Source of the DNA: DASTDY01 sp035478375
GTDB taxonomy: Bacteria > Patescibacteriota > Saccharimonadia > Saccharimonadales > EFPC-124
Direction of reading: 5' to 3'
DNA: 19,801 nucleotides
Assembly: GCA_035478375.1 (NCBI GenBank)
Contig: DATIJQ010000010.1
Span: 1-19,801, forward strand
Below the pieces are notes generated by a model. The model saw nothing but the letters and a program-made list of their open reading frames with translations. It had not been told where the DNA came from and searched no databases. Position numbers and translations under genes: made by a program. Positions 1-7,028 of the stretch are shown here, in pieces. Numbering within the stretch: the stretch's first letter is position 1; the number at the start of each line of letters is the position of its first letter.

Positions 1-1
1 G

Positions 2-1162
2 GCAGCATATAAGTTGGACATTGCAGCAGGCGATATTAACCTATCTAACGGACGAAGTTTGCGGTTTGGCGGCAGCCCGGTGGTGTCTACAAGTGCCACA
101 GGTCTGACAACATCTTTGGGTAACTTCCAATCTGGCGGGTCAGTGGTCGTGCAAGGCGGTTCGTTTGTGGTGCAAGATGCTGATGGTTTCCATCAAAATC
201 TCACTATAAATAATACGTCTGGTGCGGCGACATTTGTAAATCGCACAGACTCCAGTACTGCGTTCCAGGTGCAAAACGCCGCCACAAGTTCGATGTTACG
301 TGTCGATACCGCTGGCCTTAAAGTAGTTATTGGTAATTCGGCCGGCGACGGCACGCCAGTGTTGCTAATGCTAGCCAACAAAAACACCACAGGTGACCCA
401 GCGGGTGCAGAAGGCGCAGAATATTACAATAGCACGCTCGCCAGTTTCCGCTGCTACTACAATAGTTTTTGGCATAATTGTGCTGACATGGAACCGCAAC
501 ATAGCTTTAATTTATATGATGAATTTGCGGGCGGCCAAACGTCGTTCACCGGGCAAATTGGCAGTTTGGGGTGGACGGCATCTGCCATCGGCGCCAACGG
601 TAGTTTAGTGCTGAATCCGGCGACACCAACGCCAAGCGCCGACAGGCCGGGTGTGTTAGGGGTCCAGACTCCAGCGGTTGTCAACCAAGGCACGACACTA
701 TCGCTTGGCAGCGCATCGCATATTATCGCCAAAGATAACGACGTAAAAGCAGCGGTTGCTGCCGGTTCTGCAAGCGGCCAGGTACTGCGCATTGGCTTGC
801 ATGGCGAAACAAGCAGCACAACACAACCAGTTTCGGGTGTCTGGTGGGAAGCAAATCCTGGCACAAACGCCAACTGGCAATATTGCTACGGCAATGGCAC
901 AACCGCAACTTGCGCAGCGAGCGCCACACCGATCGCTGCAAACACTTGGGCGACGCTCGAAATCCGCGTCACTGCCACCGGCGCCAGCACCTCGGCCGCA
1001 ACCTTTATTATAAATGGCACGGCATCGCAGATCAGTGGCGTCACCATTGACACCACCACTCGTGTCGCACCAGCTTTAACGTGCTACGCAACGACCGGCG
1101 CAACCCAAAACTGCTATTTGGATTACTTCCAGCTGACTGGCACGACCAGCGCACAGCGTTAA
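2..1162 (+). CDS. Surface / tail-fibre-like protein with C-terminal lectin-like domain (5' partial)
   Basis: The reading frame is open from base 2 of the window; a TTG at 14 is only an internal codon, so the gene begins upstream. About 387 residues are visible. The N-terminal part is rich in Gly, Ser, Thr and Asn with short beta-type repeats (DINLSNGRSLRFGG, FVVQDADG), as in phage-tail-fibre or S74-peptidase-associated shafts. A segment around 425-490 reads AEYYNSTLASFRCYYNSFWHNC, cut here: AEYYNSTLASF then RCYYNSFWHNC, a pattern I associate with Patescibacteria surface proteins. The last ~220 residues look like a concanavalin-A/LamG-type beta sandwich (FNLYDEF at the start, YLDYFQLTG at the end). 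Role is probably extracellular adhesion or a structural surface fibre; no enzyme motif is visible. The TAA stop overlaps the stop of the convergent gene by 4 bp (TTAA, 1159-1162). Confidence 0.7.
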   Translation, partial: AAYKLDIAAGDINLSNGRSLRFGGSPVVSTSATGLTTSLGNFQSGGSVVVQGGSFVVQDADGFHQNLTINNTSGAATFVNRTDSSTAFQVQNAATSSMLRVDTAGLKVVIGNSAGDGTPVLLMLANKNTTGDPAGAEGAEYYNSTLASFRCYYNSFWHNCADMEPQHSFNLYDEFAGGQTSFTGQIGSLGWTASAIGANGSLVLNPATPTPSADRPGVLGVQTPAVVNQGTTLSLGSASHIIAKDNDVKAAVAAGSASGQVLRIGLHGETSSTTQPVSGVWWEANPGTNANWQYCYGNGTTATCAASATPIAANTWATLEIRVTATGASTSAATFIINGTASQISGVTIDTTTRVAPALTCYATTGATQNCYLDYFQLTGTTSAQR

Positions 1163-2229
1163 TGCACAATAAGTTCGGTAGGCAGGTTTAAAAAATCGCC
1201 GTATTGTTGAACAGCTTTGGCTAATAGATCTTGCGGTAATGTAACTGGTGTAAATAAATCAATGGCGATGTGTACAGCTGCTTTTTTAACGGTGCGTTTC
1301 CAGGTGCCGACAACTTCGCCATTCAAAACGACCATGGGCTTAAAAACCCCATTGCCGCCAGGAACAACCTTGCCAGCGTGCACCAGTTCGAGCACGGCCG
1401 ACCGATCTTTATAACCCAACAAATATTCGTCAAAGCCAGGCAATAATAGCACGCTTTGCTGAGCGGACGATAGCACGGAACTTGCAAACCAATATGTTTT
1501 CTCATCAACAGTAACAGAGGTAAGGCCACCTTTTACAAAAGCCAGACCCTCACGGGCAATAGTAAGTCCTATGCCAGCCCAATTGGCAAAATCCGCAATG
1601 GTGGCTGGACCATGGCTTGTAAAATAACGCTTGGCGAGCTCCGCCAAAGCGTCTTCGCGGCTGAGTTTACGGCTATTCGGCGCCAGCTCTTTTAGCAACA
1701 TAAACGTTTGTTGCTTACCTTGCATAGGGCCAATACAAATGAGCCCAACTTGCGACAAGTACCAAAGCGTGTGGTAAAGGCGCGGGCCAGTTGCGTCAAT
1801 GCCGTTTTTTGCCAATAGCTCGGCGATTTGTGGACGTGTCAGTTGCTTGCCACCGTTTAAATTTGCTTGCAAAATCTCACCGCAACGGTTAATAAGTGAG
1901 ATGGTAAGACCAAGCCGCTCTTGCCGGCGTTTGTCGGCAGTAATAATACGGGGCGTGAGTAGTTGTAACATCCACGCTGCATCTTCGCGCGGCACAAAAT
2001 GAATAGTGCCACGCATAGGCCAGGTACGCACTATTTCGCCACTGGCAATTGCGGCTTCGACTTTTTGTAAGCTCGCACCACACCGAGCGCCAACCGCCCA
2101 CACGGCCTGGCCATAATCTTGTGCTTGCATGGCGCCCATGTGCCTTACAACGGCGACGGGCGAGTCAAAGTTCGACCCAACCAACGCTTGACTTGCTAAC
2201 CTGCGCTGGGCGATCTCGGTACGCAGCAT
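1159..2229 (-). CDS. Winged-helix DNA-binding protein, AlkZ/YcaQ-like (HTH_42 family)
   Basis: The 356-aa protein matches in length and motifs the HTH_42 family, which includes E. coli YcaQ and Streptomyces AlkZ, DNA glycosylases for interstrand crosslinks and bulky alkylation lesions. Visible signs are an N-terminal helix-turn-helix, MGAMQAQDYGQAVWAVG at residues 31-47 containing the Q-x-Q pair (Q35, Q37) used catalytically in AlkZ, DFANWAGIGLTIAREGL near residue 213, and the C-terminal strand pair MVVLNGEVVGTWKRTV. Glycosylase activity is inferred from the family; many members are annotated only as winged-helix proteins. Its ATG overlaps the stop codon of the upstream membrane-protein gene by one base (TAATG), so translation is probably coupled and the pair forms one operon. 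The stop overlaps the convergent surface-protein gene. Confidence 0.8.
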   Translation of the reverse strand: MLRTEIAQRRLASQALVGSNFDSPVAVVRHMGAMQAQDYGQAVWAVGARCGASLQKVEAAIASGEIVRTWPMRGTIHFVPREDAAWMLQLLTPRIITADKRRQERLGLTISLINRCGEILQANLNGGKQLTRPQIAELLAKNGIDATGPRLYHTLWYLSQVGLICIGPMQGKQQTFMLLKELAPNSRKLSREDALAELAKRYFTSHGPATIADFANWAGIGLTIAREGLAFVKGGLTSVTVDEKTYWFASSVLSSAQQSVLLLPGFDEYLLGYKDRSAVLELVHAGKVVPGGNGVFKPMVVLNGEVVGTWKRTVKKAAVHIAIDLFTPVTLPQDLLAKAVQQYGDFLNLPTELIVH

Positions 2230-3614
2230 TAAAAGTTTTGCAAATGTTTTAGCATCGCCTGTGCGGCCGGAATCGTCACCTGCATAGCCTGATCTGGCGT
2301 TGGTTTACTATTGCTAGCAGGCGAGCCAAACCCAACTTTTATAACGGCGCGACCTTTACGGAAAATAAGTGCGTGGTTGGTCGAGTCTGCGTCGGCATAA
2401 AACGATTCGTCGCCAACCTTAGCTTTACTTTCTTGTACGTTTTTACTAAACGGATTCCCGGTTTTTTCGAATACCATCTGGGCTTTTGCTTCTTCGACTG
2501 TTTCGTATGTTTCGGTAAAGACTTTCAGAATATTGCCGCGGAGGTAGCTATCGACAGAATCGTGCCGTTCGCAATCGCTTGCCCCATAGTTTGCTGGTGT
2601 TGGTTTGCCGTTAATTTGCAAGTCAGTCACCACGCCAATAGAAGTGCTGGCAGTTTCGGTCACGAGCGGGCTCGCATCAACATGGAACGCTGCTTTATAT
2701 GTATCGTTGTCGAGCAAATCACACGCCCGTACAATTGGTCCACCGGTAAAAATAGGACTTTTGAGCGAGAACACCGGCAGTGGTGTCGGCTTGGTTTGCG
2801 CCGCCACCAAATTGGCGGCAACACGGTCAAGCACTTTAGCCTGAACGTTTGTATCGTCAGCGGCAATCGTTAATTGCACTGCGAGGTTGTCGCCGGCCTG
2901 CAAAATATAGATTCCCATAGCATCAACCAAAGCATCGTTCGTGGGTTTTTGTTTAAAAACTTGCAAACCATGCGAAGCTGGAGCGGGTGCATAGCTGTTG
3001 TGCTCCGTCGCGGTAACAGCGGTCATTTTGACATAGCTTGGCTGGAATACAGCGAGACTGACGTATTCGTTGTGCTTACTCGTTGTATCGAGCCGGTACA
3101 AACAGGAATTTGCGTCGTCGTCAAAAGGCAGCGCACTTGCATACCCAAGGACAATACTGCCTAAGCCTTTCCCATCAAAATAAGTGCGCTTAATAGTGCC
3201 CGTTAATTGAGCGCCCTGCAGACGCTGACCAACAGCGGTTACATCGTTTGGAGTAAACACGCCACAAGCCTGAATGACTTTTTCGCCGCCATAGGTTTGT
3301 ACGCCGCCATCGCTTACTTGCAGTGCGTATGGGTCGCCAAGACCTCCATCAAAGGCATAACCCGGGCGCGAGGTATACAGGCTGGGGTCGGCCGCGTTAC
3401 TTTTTGAAGTGTTTGGCTTTTTACTAAATAAACCTAACGCCACAATAATCAGAATTATAACGACAAGCACCGCACCGCCAATAATAAGCAGCTGCTTTTT
3501 AGACAGGCGGCGCCGGCCGTTTGGCGGCAAATATTGCGGCTGGGGCGGCGGCACAATTGGTGCTGTGGGCGGCTGTGGTGCTGGTTGTTGCGGCGTAGGT
3601 TCCGTTGGATTCAT
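2229..3614 (-). CDS. Proline-rich N-terminus, single-pass membrane protein with large extracellular domain
   Basis: I place the start at 3614 (461 aa), because AGGAGAG lies 3 nt upstream of that ATG; an upstream in-frame start at 3701 has no such site and would run over the promoter region. Residues 1-35 are Pro/Gln-rich (PTPQQPAPQPP) and cytoplasmic by the positive-inside rule, a basic patch RRRLSKK precedes a transmembrane helix at about 41-63 (LLIIGGAVLVVIILIIVALG), and the remaining ~395 residues should be outside the cell. The exported part contains two similar halves: each includes an ACG/ACD-type segment (IQACGVFTPNDV near 135; VRACDLLDNDTY near 320), so an internal duplication of a ~180-residue domain is likely. 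No enzymatic motif is recognised. It is the first gene of an operon with the AlkZ-like gene. Confidence 0.75.
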   Translation of the reverse strand: MNPTEPTPQQPAPQPPTAPIVPPPQPQYLPPNGRRRLSKKQLLIIGGAVLVVIILIIVALGLFSKKPNTSKSNAADPSLYTSRPGYAFDGGLGDPYALQVSDGGVQTYGGEKVIQACGVFTPNDVTAVGQRLQGAQLTGTIKRTYFDGKGLGSIVLGYASALPFDDDANSCLYRLDTTSKHNEYVSLAVFQPSYVKMTAVTATEHNSYAPAPASHGLQVFKQKPTNDALVDAMGIYILQAGDNLAVQLTIAADDTNVQAKVLDRVAANLVAAQTKPTPLPVFSLKSPIFTGGPIVRACDLLDNDTYKAAFHVDASPLVTETASTSIGVVTDLQINGKPTPANYGASDCERHDSVDSYLRGNILKVFTETYETVEEAKAQMVFEKTGNPFSKNVQESKAKVGDESFYADADSTNHALIFRKGRAVIKVGFGSPASNSKPTPDQAMQVTIPAAQAMLKHLQNF

Positions 3615-3647
3615 AATCTCTCCTAAAAAATCAAATTGGCTACGTTT

Positions 3648-3680
3648 ATTATATCGCTTTTTAAGCGAATCCTCATTATA
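3648..3680 (-). promoter_or_regulatory. Candidate promoter with inverted repeat upstream of the membrane-protein operon
   Basis: Two perfect TATAAT hexamers lie on the minus strand at 3680-3675 and 3653-3648, about 60 and 35 nt upstream of the ATG at 3614. Between them is a perfect 6-bp inverted repeat, TCGCTT-ttt-AAGCGA (3654-3668), placed where the spacer of the proximal promoter would be. No good -35 is visible for either. The repeat may be an operator or just a short hairpin in the leader of the distal start; the sequence alone does not decide. Confidence 0.4.
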
Positions 3681-3689
3681 ATTTTGTGA

Positions 3690-3718
3690 TTGACGATGCA
3701 CGTGTAAACGTATAGGGT
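3690..3718 (+). promoter_or_regulatory. Sigma-70-type promoter of the cysteine-rich micro-ORF
   Basis: TTGACG (3690-3695) is followed after 17 bp by TAGGGT (3713-3718). The -35 is close to consensus, the -10 matches at the key T, A and final T. The start of transcription is expected near 3725, about 24 nt before the ATG of the 18-codon ORF. It fires away from the membrane-protein operon, so this is a divergent intergenic region. Confidence 0.5.
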
Positions 3719-3748
3719 AGATAAGGTTCTTCTATCAGGGAGGTGAGT

Positions 3749-3805
3749 ATGAAGACGCTTTGCCCGTGCGGCAGCGGCAAGGTCCCGTGGACCTGCGGCT
3801 GCTAA
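3749..3805 (+). CDS. 18-residue four-cysteine peptide, SEC-C-like
   Basis: The predicted product is MKTLCPCGSGKVPWTCGC. A very strong ribosome-binding site, AGGGAGGTGAG (3737-3747), sits just before the ATG, a consensus-like promoter lies at 3690-3718, and an intrinsic terminator follows at 3816-3856, so the ORF fills its own ~130-nt transcription unit. The pattern C-P-C-G-S-G-K-x4-C-x-C strongly recalls the SEC-C zinc-binding motif (CPCGSGKKYKxCC) found at the C-terminus of SecA and many other proteins, but here it stands alone with the last cysteines as CxC instead of CC or CH. It may be a metal-binding micro-protein. Alternatives are a cysteine-codon leader peptide for attenuation, although the next gene appears to have its own promoter beyond the terminator, or the coding part of a dual-function small RNA. 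Confidence 0.6.
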   Translation: MKTLCPCGSGKVPWTCGC

Positions 3806-3815
3806 CACAGACCAA

Positions 3816-3856
3816 CGGTATGCCTGTGGCCCCACGCCCAGGCATACCGCTTTTTT
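3816..3856 (+). terminator. Intrinsic terminator after the micro-ORF
   Basis: An 11-bp perfect stem CGGTATGCCTG (3816-3826) pairs with CAGGCATACCG (3839-3849), with a 12-nt loop, followed by C and six T (3851-3856). It is a canonical rho-independent terminator and closes the small transcript that starts near 3725. Confidence 0.85.
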
Positions 3857-3873
3857 ATAGCTTGGCAAGAACG

Positions 3874-3882
3874 TGTTACAAT
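3874..3882 (+). promoter_or_regulatory. Extended -10 promoter of the P-loop kinase gene
   Basis: TG-T-TACAAT (3874-3882) is an extended -10 element without a convincing -35. Transcription should start near 3889, leaving a ~27-nt leader before the ATG at 3916. It lies downstream of the terminator at 3816-3856, so the kinase gene does not depend on read-through from the micro-ORF unit. Confidence 0.5.
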
Positions 3883-3915
3883 AACACATATCGCCGCAGA
3901 GGCTTACGTTGCAGC

Positions 3916-4590
3916 ATGAAAACATTATCTTTATCTCGCCCGTTATTACTCCTGTTGGTCGGCTTGCCAGGCGCTGGCAAAAGCTTTTTTGGGCGTCAAT
4001 TTTCAGAGATGTTTGGCGCGCCAATGATTAGTTACAACCGTATTCAGTTTGAGCTTTTCGACAAGCCCGAGCTCAACAACAACGAACAAGATTTAATCCG
4101 CCGCCTAGCCAATTACCAAATGGACGAACTGGTTAAAACAAAGCGTAGTTTTGTTATTGACGGTGGCACTAGCAGCCAGGCCGAACGTCTCAAGCTCGCC
4201 CAATTTGCCAAAAAAAATGGCTACGACGCGCTTATTGTATGGGTACAAACCGACGATGCCACGTGCCGCGCCCGCGCTACCAAACGTAATCCTAAACGGT
4301 CCGAAGAAGATGCGCTGACCGCCAGCATTTCGCCTCAACAATGGGACGCCACAGTTAAACGATTTACGCCGCCAACCCGCGAACCTTACATGGTCATAAG
4401 CGGTAAGCATGCTTTTAGTACGCAAGCCAAAATGGTGTTGCGCAAATTAAGCACGCCGCACGCAGCCGCAGCCGAAACCGCCCACCACCAACAATTGCCC
4501 GAAGACCGCCAGGTTGCCGAACGCCCCAAACCGGTCGCGCCACAACGTCCAAACGCCACGCCAGTGCGGCGCAACGTTATTATTTCGTAA
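3916..4590 (+). CDS. P-loop kinase, AAA_33 / zeta-toxin-like fold
   Basis: The 224-aa protein starts at the ATG at 3916; earlier in-frame starts fall inside the preceding terminator and promoter. Walker A is GLPGAGKS at residues 16-23, preceded by a hydrophobic strand (LLLLLVGLP). FVIDGGTSS near residue 78 is the second strand ending in an acidic residue (Walker B-like), and RARATKRNPKRSEED near 116-130 is the Arg-rich lid. This is the layout of AAA_33 predicted kinases (polynucleotide-kinase, chloramphenicol phosphotransferase and zeta-toxin relatives) that phosphorylate small molecules, nucleotides or RNA ends. The substrate cannot be told. The C-terminal ~45 residues are a low-complexity Pro/Ala/Arg/Gln tail beyond the kinase core. 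It is separated by 4 nt from the metallopeptidase gene, so they are probably co-transcribed. Confidence 0.75.
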   Translation: MKTLSLSRPLLLLLVGLPGAGKSFFGRQFSEMFGAPMISYNRIQFELFDKPELNNNEQDLIRRLANYQMDELVKTKRSFVIDGGTSSQAERLKLAQFAKKNGYDALIVWVQTDDATCRARATKRNPKRSEEDALTASISPQQWDATVKRFTPPTREPYMVISGKHAFSTQAKMVLRKLSTPHAAAAETAHHQQLPEDRQVAERPKPVAPQRPNATPVRRNVIIS

Positions 4591-4594
4591 CAAC

Positions 4595-5281
4595 ATGCCA
4601 ACTTTACAAGACGCAGAATTTGGCGCAGTAACAATTCGCCGCTCTAGCTTGAGCCGCAGTGTACGGCTTAAAATTGACCACAAAGGCACGTTGGTAGTGT
4701 CGATGCCAAAACGCGCGCCGCTCTATTTAGCCAAGAGGCTCATCGATGATGTACGCGATGAAGTCCGCCGCAACCTCGCGCAGACACCGCTCACCACGCT
4801 CAATCACGGCGATGCCATTGGCAAATCGCACAAGCTTGTTATCCGTCGCGGCGAAACATTACACGGCCGCATCTTAGGCAATTTTATAGAGGTTACAGTG
4901 CCTGAAGGCCAGGCAACCGAATCACCTGGCGTGCAAACATACATAAAAGAGTTTGTACTTAAAGCCTTGCGCACCCAAGCCAAGGCCTACCTATCGCGCC
5001 GGCTCCAATTTTTGGCCAACGAATACGGTTTTACCTACAGCAACGTACGTTTTAGCAATGCCGGCACGCGGTGGGGGAGTTGCTCTAGCACCGGCACAAT
5101 CAGTCTTAATATTTGGCTTATGCAGTTGCCGTTTGAACTCATTGATTACGTTTTGGTGCACGAACTTTGCCACACCCGCTACATGAATCACTCTCCAGAT
5201 TTTTGGCAATTAGTCGAACGTTTTTTACCAGATTATCGCACCCGTCGCCTCGCTCTAAAAAGCCAACGACCATACCTTTAA
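4595..5281 (+). CDS. YgjP-like (DUF45) zinc metallopeptidase
   Basis: The ATG at 4595 lies 4 nt after the kinase stop and gives 228 aa; a longer in-frame version would overlap the kinase. The C-terminal half carries the family hallmarks: RWGSCSSTGTISLNIWLMQLP at ~159-179 (shown as two parts: RWGSCSSTGTIS, LNIWLMQLP), then VLVHELCHTRYMNHSPDFW with the HExxH zinc site HELCH at 189-193 and a likely third ligand at H199. This is the YgjP/DUF45 (SprT-like, M48-related) group, soluble and cytosolic, of uncertain physiological role although members sit near restriction or stress genes. The N-terminal half is the usual beta-rich part with basic residues. Length is normal for the family. Probably translated by coupling to the kinase gene. 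Confidence 0.85.
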   Translation: MPTLQDAEFGAVTIRRSSLSRSVRLKIDHKGTLVVSMPKRAPLYLAKRLIDDVRDEVRRNLAQTPLTTLNHGDAIGKSHKLVIRRGETLHGRILGNFIEVTVPEGQATESPGVQTYIKEFVLKALRTQAKAYLSRRLQFLANEYGFTYSNVRFSNAGTRWGSCSSTGTISLNIWLMQLPFELIDYVLVHELCHTRYMNHSPDFWQLVERFLPDYRTRRLALKSQRPYL

Positions 5282-5292
5282 CGCTTATGCTG

Positions 5293-5301
5293 TGGCATAA
5301 T
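5293..5301 (+). promoter_or_regulatory. Extended -10 promoter of the histidine kinase, near-leaderless start
   Basis: TG-G-CATAAT (5293-5301) lies 8 nt before the ATG at 5310 and no ribosome-binding site is visible between them. Transcription would begin at or within about 3 nt of the start codon. It is therefore a probable leaderless or near-leaderless gene start. Confidence 0.5.
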
Positions 5302-5309
5302 AGTGGCAT

Positions 5310-7028
5310 ATGGCACAACAAAAAAGCACACTCAATTCTGACTACTTAATTAGTGTTGTTGCGCGAGCCACGGCATTTGTGCCACTGGTAATGATCCCGT
5401 TTGGGTTTTTGGTGAAATTCGGCTTTGTTGATGGTCGTTTTTATGCTGGCGACGCTGCTTTTGGCAGCATTAGCGTCGCCTACATTGCTGTAGCGAGCGC
5501 GTGGCTGTTGTATGAACATAAAAATAAACGCGACACGTTCGCCGACGCCGCCTTTTTAATACTGTTCCATGCGCTCTTGCTCGCTTTTATTTTATACGTG
5601 AGCGGTTTTTTGAGCGTATTCGCCGCTATTTGGATTGTACTCATGGCCAGCAGCGACGTGCATTTCCCGCGCTTTGGATATTTATGGAGTATGCTAGCCC
5701 TGTCAGTCACTGCCTTATTGAGTGTCTTGTTGCATCCGCTTATGCTACCGAGCGAGCAACTAGAGGTCGTGCAAGATGTCGTTGTGGTTGGTGCAATTGG
5801 TTTTGCGCTGAGCCGCATCCGTATTTTAACCGAACGCGAACGGTACACCTTGGCTAAAATCCGCGAACAAGAAATGTACCAGCGCGAACGACTTTTAACG
5901 TTAGTAAACAGCATGGGCGATGCCGTTGTGGCAACCGACGAACAGGGTGAGATTAAAGTGTACAACTCAACGCTACTGAGTTTGCTCGACACTAACCTCA
6001 ACCTAAATGGCAAACAAATCGACAACGTTTTGCAGTTGACAGACAACGCCAACCATCGCATCGATTTAGTCCAAGAAGCCCGTGAACGCCGCACTGTATT
6101 CAGCCGTAGCGATCTATCGTACACCTTTGCCGACGCCGAAACAATTCGCTTGTACGTTAATGTCGCACCTATTCAACCCAGTTACCGCAGCAAAGCCGAG
6201 CGCGGCTACATATTTATTTTGCGCGACATTACTAAAGAAAAGTCGCTCGAAGAAGAACGCGACGAATTTATTTCGGTCGTCAGCCACGAACTCCGCACAC
6301 CAGTCGCCATTGCCGAAGGCGGATTGTCGAACGTAATATTATTACAAGACCGCGGTGCTTCAGCCGATGTGCTTAAAAAGGCGGCAACGTCGGCACACGA
6401 TCAGATTTTATATTTGTCTAAGCTTATTAATGACCTCAGCGCTTTGTCGCGCGCCGAGCGTGGCTTGGGCGCGGAAACAGAGGTCGTAGACGTAAGTGAT
6501 ATTATCCACCACCTGTACGGCGACTACTTAAAACAAGCGCAAGCCAAAGGCCTGGCACTCAACATTGATATTGCGACTTCACATCTGCCCAAGGTTATTT
6601 CTAGCCGGCTTTACATAGAAGAAATTCTGCAGAACCTCATGACCAATGCCCTAAAATATACGCGCGAAGGCAGTATTACTATTAATGCCGGCAAAACAAA
6701 ACAAGGTCTAGTAGTAACCATAAAAGACAGCGGTATTGGCATAAGCAAGGCAGACCAAAAGCATATTTTCGAAAAGTTTTACCGCTCAGAAGATTACCGC
6801 ACGCGTGAATCAAATGGCACCGGTCTTGGCTTATACGTTTGTAAAAAGCTGGCCGAAAAAATTGGCCTGGACTTAACATTTGACAGTCGTCTAAACCATG
6901 GCTCGGCATTCACCCTTACTATTCCTGCCAAACAATTTGCTACCGCCGGCCAAACGAAGGTTGCGGCAACTCCTGCGGCGGTCGCGGGGCCAAAACCGGG
7001 TAGCACACGTTCCGCCCCTTCCAATTGA
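5310..7028 (+). CDS. Membrane sensor histidine kinase with PAS domain
   Basis: This 572-aa protein has about six hydrophobic helices between residues 15 and 168, a short coiled stretch (RIRILTERERYTLAKIREQ), a PAS-type domain at about 196-310 (SMGDAVVATDEQGEI), and the transmitter. The H-box FISVVSHELRTP places the phospho-accepting histidine at H326. The ATPase part shows the N-box (N442, N446), G1 DSGIGIS from D473, the F-box FEKFYRSED and G2 GTGLGL at 503-508. All catalytic motifs are intact. No response-regulator gene lies in the window, so it is an orphan kinase. The signal is unknown; the membrane region is not a recognised sensor type and has little extracellular sequence. The last 30 codons, a Lys/Pro/Ala tail, overlap the end of the opposite-strand glycosyltransferase gene by 89 bp. 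Confidence 0.92.
   Translation: MAQQKSTLNSDYLISVVARATAFVPLVMIPFGFLVKFGFVDGRFYAGDAAFGSISVAYIAVASAWLLYEHKNKRDTFADAAFLILFHALLLAFILYVSGFLSVFAAIWIVLMASSDVHFPRFGYLWSMLALSVTALLSVLLHPLMLPSEQLEVVQDVVVVGAIGFALSRIRILTERERYTLAKIREQEMYQRERLLTLVNSMGDAVVATDEQGEIKVYNSTLLSLLDTNLNLNGKQIDNVLQLTDNANHRIDLVQEARERRTVFSRSDLSYTFADAETIRLYVNVAPIQPSYRSKAERGYIFILRDITKEKSLEEERDEFISVVSHELRTPVAIAEGGLSNVILLQDRGASADVLKKAATSAHDQILYLSKLINDLSALSRAERGLGAETEVVDVSDIIHHLYGDYLKQAQAKGLALNIDIATSHLPKVISSRLYIEEILQNLMTNALKYTREGSITINAGKTKQGLVVTIKDSGIGISKADQKHIFEKFYRSEDYRTRESNGTGLGLYVCKKLAEKIGLDLTFDSRLNHGSAFTLTIPAKQFATAGQTKVAATPAAVAGPKPGSTRSAPSN

Noticed and set aside
2373..2873. Plus-strand 166-codon ORF antisense to the membrane-protein gene
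   Set aside because: It lies wholly within a convincing opposite-strand gene, has no ribosome-binding site and no recognisable motif.
3749..3856. Cysteine-codon attenuator for the kinase gene
   Set aside because: No competing antiterminator pairing is visible, and an extended -10 promoter lies between the terminator and the kinase start. Kept only as an alternative.
3760..3915. Longer N-terminus of the P-loop kinase beginning at 3760
   Set aside because: It would be translated through a strong terminator and the kinase's own promoter, overlaps the micro-ORF, and the extra residues look like random Pro/Arg sequence.
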